DNA of 64,000 bases from Prostheceraeus crozeri (GCA_907163375.1 CAJQUW010016951.1:1-64000), one strand, 5' to 3'. Numbered from the stretch's first letter, positions 12,104 to 22,037 are shown. A program made the numbers and translations. The notes: a model not told the origin generated them from the sequence alone.

Positions 12104-12313
12104 GTGAATGAGGATCGTTTGTTTGAGTTTCACATCCCTATTCGGGATAATCATTTGGCCGGCGAAGTACTCATCAATCAAAATCTGGACGAGTCCATCC
12201 TATGTTATAACGGCCATCCAACGAAAAAATGTCTCCATGCCAGCCTGAGAATGCGCGGCCATCTGCACAAATTTTCTATTCGGAAGCGCGCGAGACTGCC
12301 AAAGGATGGCTAA
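12104..12313 (+). CDS. Short uncertain frame after the coiled-coil gene
   Basis: 69 codons starting MNEDRLFEFH and beginning just after the preceding stop. A good donor (TTG|GTAAGT, 12317/12318) and acceptor (TTGCAG, ending at 12378) define a 61-base intron immediately downstream. This stretch may therefore be 3' untranslated or an extra exon of the upstream gene. No motif is recognised. Confidence 0.25.
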   Translation: MNEDRLFEFHIPIRDNHLAGEVLINQNLDESILCYNGHPTKKCLHASLRMRGHLHKFSIRKRARLPKDG

Positions 12314-12410
12314 CTTGGTAAGTGAAAAAGTAAATAAGATATTATATCCTATTCTAATACATATCATTTTCATTGCAGATCTTTGCCCGCCTTCACCACC
12401 CCATCACGTC

Positions 12411-12555
12411 ACTCCCGAGAACGAACCATCGGCTCTCTTAAGGGCCACCTAGGGGCAAGACATGATAGAACCTCCACGCGGTTTGCCCTGGGCAGTCTTC
12501 GGACTGGCGAATACTATCATTAAGTTGAATCTGCTATCAGTCAACTTGAACGTTG
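12411..12555 (+). repeat. 145-bp promoter-proximal direct repeat, copy 1
   Basis: Begins ACTCCCGAGAACGAACC and ends CAACTTGAACGTTG. Copies 2 and 3 at 12887-13031 and 13412-13554 are almost identical. Copies 1 and 2 each end a short distance before a TATA box and a small gene, so they may be upstream control modules. Confidence 0.85.
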
Positions 12556-12571
12556 CGTCGCGTTAGAGGGG

Positions 12572-12579
12572 TATATAAA
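12572..12579 (+). promoter_or_regulatory. TATATAAA box for the 88-codon gene
   Basis: TATATAAA lies 32 bases before the start codon at 12611 and directly after copy 1 of the 145-bp repeat. The spacing implies a very short leader. Confidence 0.65.
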
Positions 12580-12610
12580 CCACTGCCTCTCATTTCATTT
12601 CATTTCAATC

Positions 12611-12877
12611 ATGCAGACGCCGAACAGTCAAGTCAGCTCTCCTCGCGGACCGCAGTTAAGGCCGCGAAATTTATTTGAGGAGTTTGTCAGGCTAGAGGAG
12701 CAAGACAGAGTCCACAATAATCTTGCTCGGATTGGCAATCCGATGACAGCAACTGCTGTCAATCCAACGGAATGGCGCTACATTCCACTTTTTAGCCATG
12801 TACCAGTTAGTGTGGAAGTCGACACTGCTACCAAAGAGAGAGTCAAAGACTCTCTCAGTAGAATTGGTAGGGTGTAA
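12611..12877 (+). CDS. Small unknown Polinton A protein (88 aa)
   Basis: Starts MQTPNSQVSS right after a TTTCATTTCATTTCA leader and a TATA box. It contains two echoes of one segment, NNLARIGNP near residue 36 and DSLSRIGRV at the C-terminus, suggesting a duplicated ~45-residue unit. No family is recognised. The promoter placement supports a real gene. It lies among repeat copies in the left arm, so it may be a recently expanded accessory gene. Confidence 0.5.
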   Translation: MQTPNSQVSSPRGPQLRPRNLFEEFVRLEEQDRVHNNLARIGNPMTATAVNPTEWRYIPLFSHVPVSVEVDTATKERVKDSLSRIGRV

Positions 12878-12886
12878 GATGGCGTT

Positions 12887-13031
12887 ACTCCCGAGAACGA
12901 ACCACCGGCTCTCTTAAGGGCCACCATGGGGCAAGACATGATAGAACCTCCACGCGGTTTGCCCTGGGCAGTCTTCGGACTGGCGAATACTATCATTAAG
13001 TTGAATCTGCTATCAGTCAACTTGAACGTTG
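12887..13031 (+). repeat. 145-bp direct repeat, copy 2
   Basis: Near-identical to 12411-12555. It ends 65 bases before the TATATAAG box of the next small gene and abuts the word CAGTCGATTGCTATCCCTG, which recurs at 13925 and 14131. Confidence 0.85.
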
Positions 13032-13095
13032 TGCAGTCGATTGCTATCCCTGAAGCATTCTGATTCGCTGTTGAGCAATTCATTGTTGAAAACCC

Positions 13096-13103
13096 TATAT
13101 AAG
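13096..13103 (+). promoter_or_regulatory. TATATAAG box for the acidic small gene
   Basis: TATATAAG lies 41 bases before the start codon at 13144, in the same layout as the box at 12572. Confidence 0.6.
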
Positions 13104-13143
13104 CCAGAAGATTGTAGCGCTTCTCATTCAATTTGAAGTCACG

Positions 13144-13347
13144 ATGGAAGCGACATCTGCCGACAACATTCCCGTCTTCATCGATGAAGACAACGCCATT
13201 CCCGAGTTCGTCATCCTCGACGAGTGGGATGAAGAGGATGAGAAGAAGGGGAAGATCGAGAAGATCGTTTGGACGGATGAGGTGTGGACTCCTAAAACCA
13301 CCCGCATCCGAAAGGTGCCAGATGCACCAGTACGACCTCGGCGGTAA
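13144..13347 (+). CDS. Small acidic Polinton A protein (67 aa)
   Basis: Starts MEATSADNIP. The middle is very acidic (DEWDEEDEKKG), followed by a basic C-terminal third ending PRR. A frame shifted by one base (13133-13366) is also open but lacks the TATA-to-ATG logic. Function unknown. Small acidic proteins of this sort often bind basic partners; that is only a suggestion. Confidence 0.45.
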   Translation: MEATSADNIPVFIDEDNAIPEFVILDEWDEEDEKKGKIEKIVWTDEVWTPKTTRIRKVPDAPVRPRR

Positions 13348-13411
13348 AGGGTCTATGACAACCTAACCGTCATACCCATTGACTATTCCAGCCAATAGTC
13401 AACTTAATTGA

Positions 13412-13554
13412 CACCGAGAACGAACCATCGACTCTCTTAAGGGCCACCATGGGGCAAGACATGATAGAACCTCCTCACGGTTTGCCCTGGGCAGTCTTCG
13501 GACTGGCGAATACTATCATTAAGTTGAATCTGCTATCAGTCAACTTGAACGTTG
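13412..13554 (+). repeat. 145-bp direct repeat, copy 3
   Basis: Same unit as copies 1 and 2, lying just after the acidic gene. No TATA box or small gene follows it, so either the promoter unit was duplicated without its gene or the gene has decayed. Confidence 0.85.
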
Positions 13555-13893
13555 CAAATGAAGTTCGGTGTAATACTTCCTTTCGACGGGCGTTCCTGTA
13601 AAGGGCGGCGGTGAAACCCGTAGCTATGTATACCGCAAGGGACATTCGGCAATGGTCAATCTTGTTAAACCTCTCTGCGTCATGTTTGCAAGTGATTGCC
13701 TCTGTCTCAACGTAGTATGCATTCGCGCCAGGGCGACATTTAGCCAACTGTCGAAGGTTGCCTAAAACTTTCCATTGCATACGTTATGAGAACCATGAGT
13801 TCTACCTGTCTCTATCAATGAGACGAATTGATGAATGGAATGAAATGGGAGGACACTCACGCGCCACACGCAACATAACACACTTCTCTCTTC
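13555..13893. other. Degenerate coding-like stretch, unassigned
   Basis: On the minus strand, 13780-13558 and 13999-13802 have open stretches of ordinary amino-acid composition, for example GIAIDCDPCVKSLLDYG. They are not linked into a convincing gene, and the first runs into repeat copy 3. They may be the decayed remains of an accessory gene. No family is recognised. Confidence 0.3.
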
Positions 13894-14295
13894 CGTAGTC
13901 TAACAAGCTCTTTACACATGGATCGCAGTCGATTGCTATCCCTGTATCAGAAGTGTAAGCTATCTTAATTTTATTTGACACTATTTCATCTATCATCATC
14001 GTCCATATGAAATGTTTTAAGATTTACAAGTTAGACTAAGCGTGCTACTATTTCCAAATGAAAAAGTATACATGGTTAAATCATCCACTTAAGCCCATCC
14101 GTAGTCTAACAAGCTCTTTACACATGGATCGCAGTCGATTGCTATCCCTGTATCAGAAGTGTAAGCCATCTTAATTTATTTGACACTATTCCATCTACCA
14201 TCATCGTCCATATGAAATGTTTTAAGATTTACAAGTTAGACTAAGCGTGCTACTATTTCCAAATGAAAATGTATACATGGTTAAATCATCCACTG
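13894..14295. repeat. Tandem ~206-bp duplication
   Basis: 13894-14089 and 14100-14295 are near-identical. Both start TCCGTAGTCTAACAAGC and run through CAGTCGATTGCTATCCCTG to GGTTAAATCATCCACT. The duplicated unit contains the coding-like word described for the neighbouring stretch. Confidence 0.8.
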
Positions 14296-14351
14296 AAGCC
14301 CCATTCAAGTAAGTCAGTATGAAAGCAAAGATAATACGAAATAAAAATTTA

Positions 14352-14747
14352 TTATGGCATGTATTTCAAAAGGTCTTCATCGTCAATATCGTCCCAGAGT
14401 CTGGCTTCACATAGATAACAAAAACAGTTCAGTTGCTTTAATCGTTCTTCCACTGCGAGCCTCACTTTGTCGATATACTCCCCCTCCGCCATAGTTCGTG
14501 GCTGGGAGTTAGGGGTGTACCACTCCCATAATTGGTGGAGGAATTTCCTGCTGGTGATCTCCATCACATCGTCAGTACCGTACTGGAGATACTTCCACCT
14601 CACGCCTGTTAAGTCGGGACACTCCTTCTCACAAAGACTCTCTTCGTTGTCCGCTGGTAATAACACCTTCTCTACCTTCGTTGGAGCGTTTGGTGTTGAG
14701 GATGGAGAAGAGAATTTTGTGTTTGGTGTTGTCGGAGGGCTTGTCAT
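14352..14747 (-). CDS. Unknown Polinton A protein (131 aa)
   Basis: Starts MTSPPTTPNT and has a Pro/Ser/Thr-rich first 25 residues. A compact part follows with CEKECPDLTG, a Trp/Tyr-rich middle and a CYLC motif near residue 110, then an acidic DDIDDEDLL tail. The four cysteines could bind a metal, but no family is recognised. It is transcribed divergently from PolB. The ~250-base gap has a TATA box facing PolB, so the two probably share a promoter region. Confidence 0.5.
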   Translation of the reverse strand: MTSPPTTPNTKFSSPSSTPNAPTKVEKVLLPADNEESLCEKECPDLTGVRWKYLQYGTDDVMEITSRKFLHQLWEWYTPNSQPRTMAEGEYIDKVRLAVEERLKQLNCFCYLCEARLWDDIDDEDLLKYMP

Positions 14748-14844
14748 GTTGACTGTGAATAATAACTTTGAAATGTTTTCTAATTCTTAAGTATCAACAA
14801 GCAACCAATCAGAATGAACAGCCAATGAATGATGAATATGAAAG

Positions 14845-14852
14845 TATATATG
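14845..14852 (+). promoter_or_regulatory. TATA box of the Polinton A PolB gene
   Basis: TATATATG lies about 155 bases before the ATG at 15005 and is preceded by a short CCAAT-like word (AGCCAATGAA). This leaves room for a ~120-base leader. Confidence 0.45.
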
Positions 14853-15004
14853 TAAAGTGACATTCGTGTCATTTCACTCTGTCTTTGTGACATATAAGTG
14901 AAGTGTTCTCTGACGAATTCTGTATTTGAGGCGTACAAGTAAACTGCTCTCTCGTTAAGTCTCTATCTTGTTGAAGTATCAACCTTAAACTCGATTTCGT
15001 TGAA

Positions 15005-18000
15005 ATGGTAAGTTGAAAATTTCTTCACTCATCTCCGTCAAACGTGTGGTTAATAGCATCTTCCTCAATTTCAGCCATCAACTTCATCACCAACGCCCTC
15101 CCTTCTCGAGGAAAGTTTAGAGTCGTTGAGTCAAGGTAGGTTGTAACAATACACTGAGACTTAAACAGAGATGATAGAATGATTTCTCTTTCAGGTGATG
15201 TGAGTTCCAGCTCAGGACTCTCGCGACAAGGCAACGAGTGGGAATGTGCCGACTGCGGACATATGTGTACAAGGAAGCACAGTCTCCTTCGACACATCAA
15301 ACAACGTGTGTGTCAACGCAAAGCGGCGTCAATCTCCGGAGGTGAAGTTGATTCTGACGATGACATCTCCTTTCCTTGCGATTTGTGCCCTCTTTCTTTT
15401 GATAGTCACTTTCAGCGATCTCCGCACAGACTTCAACACACGCATGCAAATGATCACTACACCAACGGTACCTCTACCATCTCCCTCATTAATGTTTCAC
15501 ATAATAATTTAGTACGCGACTACTGCATGGAGTCCAATACTCAAATAGTAGATTTTCCTGAGTGGCTCCTTCAAAATTCTAACATTATCGAAGCGCTCTT
15601 CAACAATTTAGACAATTTTAGAATGAAGGCGCTCATCTACCTTAAACTAAAATATATTAAGATAGATTTTCAAACGGGTCAAGTGACGGAGAGAATACAG
15701 TTTCATGTTCCTTCCTCTTCCGCAACCGAAGTTGTAGATTGCGAGTCTTGGCTAAATTTTCACATTCAATGTTTAAAATCAAATGTAGATAAATTCAATC
15801 AACGCGACAGCGCTCTCATTTTTGATGGTGTGGACTCAGCCATATTCAAAATTTCACTATTAGAAAGTCATGCAGCTCGAGGTACATTTAAACTACCAAA
15901 AACGTTGTATAATAAGAAAGCTGTCATCAATGTCGATTGTAAATCACAGTGTTTCAAATATGCAGTCCTATCCATCCTTCACTATAATGATATCAACGCG
16001 CACCGAGATCGCACCTATAGCTATAGACAGTGGGAGGATGAACTAGACTTTGAAGGTTGTGATAGTAACAACATGAAAATCAAAGATGTAGAAACGTTCG
16101 AAAAACATAATAAGATTAAAATTGTCGTTCACGTGTGGGAGAAGGGGTTGAAGGGTGCCCGCTATAATTCACGTTCAACTTGTTATGAACGTGTAGTCAA
16201 CCTCTTATTAGTAAAACAAGATGATAGCGAGGAATGGCACTACTGTGGTATTCCCAAAATCTCTCGCTTGTACACTCACTTGGGGCACTCTAAAAGAGGT
16301 GAACATTTTGTATGCGACCGCTGCATCCGCTCCTTTTGGAGTAAAGATAAATTTGAAACTCACTATGAATGGTGCAAGCGAGGTAAATTACAAATGGAAC
16401 GCATGCCCAAAGATAAAATATTATCACATAGGGATAATGGTGACGAATTAAGTCCCCTGCGTGTCATTTACGCAGACATAGAATGCTACATTGATGATAT
16501 CCTCCACAAGCCAGCAGCCATATCCTGCTATGAAGTATGGCATGACCACTTTAGGAATAGACAAAACAAAATGCATACTTGGCAAGGTGAAGATTGCATT
16601 TCAAAATTTCTAGAATTTCTCGATAAAGCTGCTAAATTTCAACAATCATATGATTCCCAATTGCAGCGTAAGTCACTACATATGTCAGATGAAGACAAAC
16701 AAAAATTTGAAAGTTGCACATCCTGTCCTAAATGTCATAAAACGTTTGATGACGATAAAATTAAGAAAGTGCGTGATCATGATCACATCACTGGTAAATT
16801 TAGAAACGCACTCTGCTCCAAATGTAACTTTTCACTTAGGTTGAGACGTCGTGTACTACCCGTCATTTTTCATAACTTTAAGGGCTATGACAGTCATATG
16901 CTCATAAAAGGAGGGTTGAGCCAGATGAAATCGTGGCAGTTTAATGTAATAGCACAAACGAGAGAAAAATTCATGGCAATGACAGCAAAAGTACCAGTAG
17001 ATAAAACTAAAGAAAATAAGACAGTCTTCTTCGAAATAAAATTTTTAGATTCATTTCAATTGATGTCAGCGTCACTAGCTTCTCTCGTTCGAAATCTCAA
17101 GTTTCTTCCCCATAGTCAAACTTTGAAGAAACACTATCCAAACATAACGGATGCAATAATCACTCGCAAAGGAGTCTTTCCTTATGCGTATTTTAGCTCA
17201 ATGTCTAAACTAAATGAAACAACCCTTCCTCCCATTGACAAATTCAAAAACGATTTGACGGGTGAAGATTGTCCAGTAGAGGACTATGAACATGCTCAAG
17301 AGGCATGGTTAAAATTTGATTGTAAAACGTTTGGCGATTATATGATCGCTTACTTAGAATTAGATGTCATTTTGCTGGCTGATGTCTTTCAGGAATTTCG
17401 ACGAGTGGCATTAGAAGAAGACAAATTAGATTCTGTCCACTTTGTCAGTCTACCAGCCATGTCCTTTAAATCAGCCTTTAAAATGACTGGTGAGACCATT
17501 CATCTCTTACAAGACCCGGAGATGTATAATATATTTGAGCGCGGAATACGCGGTGGTCTCACATTTGTAAATAAACATCATATAAAATCTGAAACAGTAG
17601 GTGATGATCATATCCACCTAAAGTACTATGACCAAAATAATTTATATGGCAGTTCACTGTCTAAACCACTACCTCATTCCGAGTTTAGTTGGTTAAATCA
17701 AGATGAGCTTGTGTATTACTCCAACCCTTCAAACATACTGAAGATTCCAGATGAAGGTGATTGGGGATATTATTTTGAAGTGGATTTGATTTATCCAAAT
17801 AGCATTAAAAATAAAACTGCTGATTTCCCACTCGCACCTGAATCTGGTGAAGTGACTGAAGATATGTTTTCACCATTCATGTCACAATTTCATAATAACT
17901 TAATAGAGTGTGGACAGCCAAGGTACAAACCATGCCGCAAACTTTTACTCACCCAATATGATAAGAAAAATTATCTCGTACACTTCTGCATATTAAAATT

Positions 18001-18448
18001 CTATTTAGAAATGGGCATGCTTCTAAAGTCAGTTCACCGCATTATCAAATTTAGACAGAAAGCCTTCCTCAAACCCTACATAGATAGTAACAGTCAAAAA
18101 CGTGCACTCGCCCAAAATAATTTTGAAAAGGATTTTTATAAATATAAGAATAACAGTCTATTCGGAAAGACCATGGAGGATGTTAGAAAACGTATGAATT
18201 ACAAACTAGTCGTTGATGAACAAAAATATCACAAATTGACCTCATCACCTCTTTTCATTGATAGAGACATCATCGATGAGGATCTTGTAGGTGTTAAAAT
18301 GATAAAATCAGAAGTTGAGTTGTGCAAACCCATCTATATTGGGCAAGCCGTTTTAGATTATTCCAAGCTTGAAATGTATCAACTCTTCTACAAAATATTA
18401 AAACCATGCCACATCCTGACACAAACATACCTCCACCCAAAAGAATAA
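15005..18448 (+). CDS. Protein-primed DNA polymerase B of Polinton A
   Basis: Two short GT-AG introns are visible at the 5' end: 15008-15074, right after a start-codon-only exon, and 15136-15194. The long exon runs on from 15195 in a consistent phase. It opens with a C2H2-like finger (CADCGHMC), then a second Cys/His cluster. Next is the PolB-associated N-terminal domain, then a 3'-5' exonuclease with YADIECY (Exo I), HNFKGYDSHM (Exo II) and LELDVILLADVF (Exo III). An HNH/endonuclease-VII-like insert, VRDHDHITGKFRNALC, precedes Exo II, as in other animal Polintons. YDQNNLYG (motif A) and NNSLFGKTM (motif B) mark the polymerase. It would copy the element from a protein primer at the TIRs. The gene does not look whole. 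Confidence 0.85.
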
Positions 18449-18636
18449 AACTCACGCTACCACATTCAGGAGATGTATTGACATAATCAACTTTAACTCA
18501 GTATTTTGATGTTGCTTTTCGTAGATATACATGGTTGTTTTATGTATCGCATGAGATCGTTTCTTCCTTGTGAATATATGCCTACAGTCAGCCCATTCCC
18601 CCTATATCTGTGAAAAGACTTTTTCATATACATATT

Positions 18637-18650
18637 TTTATTTCAATAAA
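18637..18650. terminator. Back-to-back poly(A) signals after PolB
   Basis: AATAAA at 18645-18650 serves the plus-strand PolB gene. Its complement at 18637-18642 is placed to serve the minus-strand gene ending at 18666. A convergent gene pair with overlapping 3' ends fits the compact layout. The surrounding ~210 bases hold nothing else. Confidence 0.55.
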
Positions 18651-18665
18651 CATATCACAATGACT

Positions 18666-19481
18666 TCACTTTGTTTTCCGAAACACTAAAGTGACGAGGG
18701 ATTTAGTATCTTTCACATGGATGCACTCTTGTAAACCATTGGTAATTTTGATAACAATAGAGGGTATAGTTTGTTTGACGACGGGATGATAGAAAATAGA
18801 TTCAAACATCTTCTCGACTATTCCATATGAAGCGTCTTTATCATGAATGAAATCACGTAAAATGTATTCTTTTTTCTCACCAACAGAAATAGGTAGAATC
18901 AAATCACTTTGAATGTAAAGGTGCTGTTCATGTTTATCAAGTGTCATTGGTGTTTCTATACCAATCGTATGCGCAGCAGCAAACACTGTTTGTAGCATTG
19001 AAAAACCAAAGAGTTTTTTCAAATTTTTACTCAATTGACATTGAATGTCATCACCCAGTTTCAGAACAACGCGTTGATTTTCAATTGAAAACGAAATGTG
19101 GTGTGTCTTTACATCATATTTACTTTTCATCACATGCTTCAACTTCTGATGTATATAAGGATTTACTACTTGAATGAAGCTTTCAACTGTATGATATAGA
19201 CGCGGCATTATATTGATAGCAACTTTAGATTCTTCATAAGACTGGTAAATTTTCTTGATGCGATCGCCATAGATGTCCACCCACCATTCATCATTAACTG
19301 AATCAGCTTTAGTGTGATATTCATGAGAAGCATACACCACACCGCTTCCAATAATAGGTGTATAATGTCTTACAAAATGACGCAAGGTTGGAGAGAAATA
19401 AACTGTAAGTTTGTCATTATATTTCTGAATAACCAACTTATTTTTGTTCGCCATAATTTTCTCTCCATACTTCTTACCCAC
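18666..19481 (-). CDS. Polinton A minor-capsid-like protein 3
   Basis: About 260 residues; the start is unclear, with MANKNK at 19454 the first in-frame ATG. The C-terminal half has FGFS...HLYIQSDLI and a closing HVKDTKSLVTLVFRKT strand pattern. This recalls the shared C-terminal fold of Polinton minor capsid (penton-type) proteins, where LLGF and an I-x-SDI-like strand recur. It directly follows its neighbour on the same strand, and the two may form one functional unit. The role is inferred from position in the virion block and these faint motifs. Confidence 0.5.
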   Translation of the reverse strand: MGKKYGEKIMANKNKLVIQKYNDKLTVYFSPTLRHFVRHYTPIIGSGVVYASHEYHTKADSVNDEWWVDIYGDRIKKIYQSYEESKVAINIMPRLYHTVESFIQVVNPYIHQKLKHVMKSKYDVKTHHISFSIENQRVVLKLGDDIQCQLSKNLKKLFGFSMLQTVFAAAHTIGIETPMTLDKHEQHLYIQSDLILPISVGEKKEYILRDFIHDKDASYGIVEKMFESIFYHPVVKQTIPSIVIKITNGLQECIHVKDTKSLVTLVFRKTK

Positions 19482-19517
19482 AGTCTCATTCCATCGTTTT
19501 ACTAACTCAATAAGTGA

Positions 19518-20186
19518 TTAAGGTTGAACACCACGCTTTTTCAAAATGATGCGTTCTTCGCATTCTACAACATCTTCATCAAATATTTTAAATCTATAAT
19601 GAAATTTGTTGATTCGATTTGAATAAACTTTTTTAACATTTGCAGTAGCAATTGATGTTCGATGTAGTCCATGACCAAAACCAAGATGTGGATAGAATTC
19701 ATTATCCAACCTCAGCGTAAGACCTTTAGTAAAAGAATGAAAGCGGAGGAACTGTCTCCCACTCCAATGATAGATAGTAAACTCATAAGCTTTCTGATTT
19801 TTATTCTTCATGATGGAAGTATTACCACTGTTGAATGCCTTAATAATTTTCTCATTCCCAAATGGTTCATAAGAATCTGATTTTATCTGAATCCACTCAT
19901 AGTTCCACTTTCCATCTGATGTTAAATTGTATGGGAACTGAAATGTATTATTCATCGTTATTCCATCATGGGTGCGAGGAGTCAATATCATTTCTTCCAG
20001 ATCATTCACATTCTGAATATTGCTATCATAGCAAATACTAGAAACGCCAACCTCCCATTCACCTTCTAAATGCAGTGGCCGATTTAATTCTACTCGATAG
20101 TCTGATGGTTTATTATTAGGAAATTTATTCATAGAAGCATTACTGGGCAAGTAGATTAGAAACGAGTCCTTATTTTCACTTTCCAT
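19518..20186 (-). CDS. Polinton A minor-capsid-like protein 2
   Basis: I prefer the start at 20186 (MESENKDSF) over the one ten codons upstream, because it aligns with the start of the next gene. The first 50 residues, FLIYLPSNASMNKFPNN then HLEGEWEVGVSSICY, share a pattern with the 465-residue protein at 20226-21623 (LLSNAATKRFTSN, LYGNWEVGVTQLVY). The two are therefore N-terminal paralogues. This WEVGV-type opening is frequent in Polinton capsid-associated proteins, which by position are expected to be minor virion components. Confidence 0.55.
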   Translation of the reverse strand: MESENKDSFLIYLPSNASMNKFPNNKPSDYRVELNRPLHLEGEWEVGVSSICYDSNIQNVNDLEEMILTPRTHDGITMNNTFQFPYNLTSDGKWNYEWIQIKSDSYEPFGNEKIIKAFNSGNTSIMKNKNQKAYEFTIYHWSGRQFLRFHSFTKGLTLRLDNEFYPHLGFGHGLHRTSIATANVKKVYSNRINKFHYRFKIFDEDVVECEERIILKKRGVQP

Positions 20187-20225
20187 ATTATTCACATTGG
20201 AAAAATATATTAGCATACTTTTGCA

Positions 20226-21623
20226 TTAACTCTTCATTCGGAAATGGAGTGTGATACTTGTCACAGCATCTTTATGAAAAGGAATCAACGCACCAGCATC
20301 GTCATAAATGGCAATATCAATTTGTGGGATGTAGTTTGATTTCAGCTTTGTATAATCCACTTTCTTGAAAGTATGCTCAGATAAAATACTGCAGCTTTTT
20401 GGCTGGTATGGTATCATTGCTAGCAATAGAGCTTCAACATCTCCCACACGTACATCTTCACCAATATTGGAATATATCTGAAAATAGTTAATACGACGCG
20501 ATAGCGACATGTCTGCGCTAGCTTTAGTTACAGTACCACTTTTAAAGATATTTTGATCAAAACCCAAAATGTCCATTAGAGTTTTATCCATAATTAGTTC
20601 AATACCTTTTCCACTTATAGTGAGAGACAAAGTACCTTCTTTTTCAGAAAATGAAATATGTTGCTCATTAATCACTTCATTTAAATAATCTACAACCAAT
20701 TTAATCGAAGTAATAATGCGAGGCATCAACACTTTTGTTTCATGTAAGATACCACCTAAAGGCTCTACACACTTTCTGTATAAAGATACGGTCCATTCTG
20801 TATCAAATTGATTTGACCTTTCACATGGTAAATGTTGCATATCAGATTTTCCATGAACAGCTGCAGAACGATGTCGTAAGAACTGATGAAAATCTTTTGA
20901 ACAAACTAATACTAGATCATCATCATTTAATTTGCTTATTGCAATATGATTAGATGATTTGATATAAGTCAATGTTGCCACTTGTTTGCCATCAACTCGA
21001 AGGAGATAATTAAATTTCTTCAATAATGTTTCAGGAGTCATGTTTGTCTTTCTTGGCTTAAGCACAATCTTCTTCACCAACGTCTTCTCATTTCTTGGAA
21101 TAAGATCTACATAATAAGCTTCCTCTCGATATATTAACTGTTTATGACCACTTATGTGGTAATTAACGTTAAAATTATCATAGCTTGTTAAGGCGCTAGC
21201 GAGGTAGCCTAAATCATTTCTTAAACTTGGACTTAAACCAACAATCCAATCTTTCTCAACTACATGATGTACATAATTATAATCATCATTGTGCGGAGTA
21301 AATTGGACAATATGTTTACTCGCTTTATTCAAGAAATCATATATAAACTTTTTACATGATAAGAGATCTTTCTTTGGCCACTGTGGAATGTATACTGGGC
21401 ACCCCTTTTCACATTGATAAGCAGCTGTACGTCTCATATCAATAGTCATCACCTCATGATCAAAAGTATAGACACAGTTGCTATAAACAAGTTGAGTGAC
21501 ACCCACTTCCCAATTTCCATATAGCTGTTGTACATGATCAATGGGAGTAGAAAAGAGTGCGCCTCGATTGCTAGTAAATCTCTTTGTAGCCGCATTGCTA
21601 AGCAAAATATGATAAAACGACAT
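20226..21623 (-). CDS. Polinton A minor-capsid-like protein 1 (465 aa)
   Basis: Starts MSFYHILLSN with the NWEVGVTQLVY motif at residues ~37-47. The middle repeats a GKGIELIMD...LGF pattern. The C-terminus, IAIYDDAGALIPFHKDAV then ITLHFR, matches the closing strands typical of the widespread Polinton protein thought to be the penton-type minor capsid component. The same closing pattern is seen in Polinton B at 32396-33184 (IRITDEKGQEINFGGE). The gene abuts its paralogue with a few bases between and is divergent from the PC4-like genes. Confidence 0.6.
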   Translation of the reverse strand: MSFYHILLSNAATKRFTSNRGALFSTPIDHVQQLYGNWEVGVTQLVYSNCVYTFDHEVMTIDMRRTAAYQCEKGCPVYIPQWPKKDLLSCKKFIYDFLNKASKHIVQFTPHNDDYNYVHHVVEKDWIVGLSPSLRNDLGYLASALTSYDNFNVNYHISGHKQLIYREEAYYVDLIPRNEKTLVKKIVLKPRKTNMTPETLLKKFNYLLRVDGKQVATLTYIKSSNHIAISKLNDDDLVLVCSKDFHQFLRHRSAAVHGKSDMQHLPCERSNQFDTEWTVSLYRKCVEPLGGILHETKVLMPRIITSIKLVVDYLNEVINEQHISFSEKEGTLSLTISGKGIELIMDKTLMDILGFDQNIFKSGTVTKASADMSLSRRINYFQIYSNIGEDVRVGDVEALLLAMIPYQPKSCSILSEHTFKKVDYTKLKSNYIPQIDIAIYDDAGALIPFHKDAVTSITLHFRMKS

Positions 21624-21658
21624 TTTTATATTGCTGATCTGCGACTTTGCATAACATC

Positions 21659-22015
21659 ATGAAGACTTGGATTTTGGACTCTCTACAATATATCAGAGTT
21701 GATCGTGATGGAAACGTACATTTCAAAAATTCTCATGGTCATACATCAAGAGGAATTACATTAACATGGCGACAAATTGTCAACCTCAATGATATCATGA
21801 GGGATTTGGAATATTTTGAAACATTAAGATTCATCTCCTTGGGTGATCAAGTTTGGCTTCAACATTACAGAAATGAAATTCAAATCTACCATTCTCATTC
21901 CGCAAACTGTTTCTCATTTCGCAAATACAATTGGGAGAAGTATAGAAGATACATACATCGCTCCATCATGACATTTATTCGTCGTGAGTTCATCGCCCTA
22001 CTATGCAAATCTTAA
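21659..22015 (+). CDS. PC4-like coactivator protein 1 of Polinton A
   Basis: 118 residues from the ATG at 21659 (MKTWILDSLQ). DRDGNVHF followed by RGITLTWRQIVNLNDIM mirrors the strand-strand-KKGI-L-x3-W-helix signature of the PC4/p15 single-strand DNA-binding coactivator. A second, looser copy (NEIQIYHSH then FSFRKYNWEKYRRYI) follows. The protein may thus be an internal duplication mimicking the PC4 dimer. It is paralogous to the next gene at roughly one third identity. Known PC4 proteins bind melted promoter DNA and contact TBP/TFIIA. Lying beside TBP-like frames makes a transcription role attractive, but the PC4 match is by eye only. Confidence 0.5.
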   Translation: MKTWILDSLQYIRVDRDGNVHFKNSHGHTSRGITLTWRQIVNLNDIMRDLEYFETLRFISLGDQVWLQHYRNEIQIYHSHSANCFSFRKYNWEKYRRYIHRSIMTFIRREFIALLCKS

Positions 22016-22037
22016 TCAGACATGACTACCACACATC

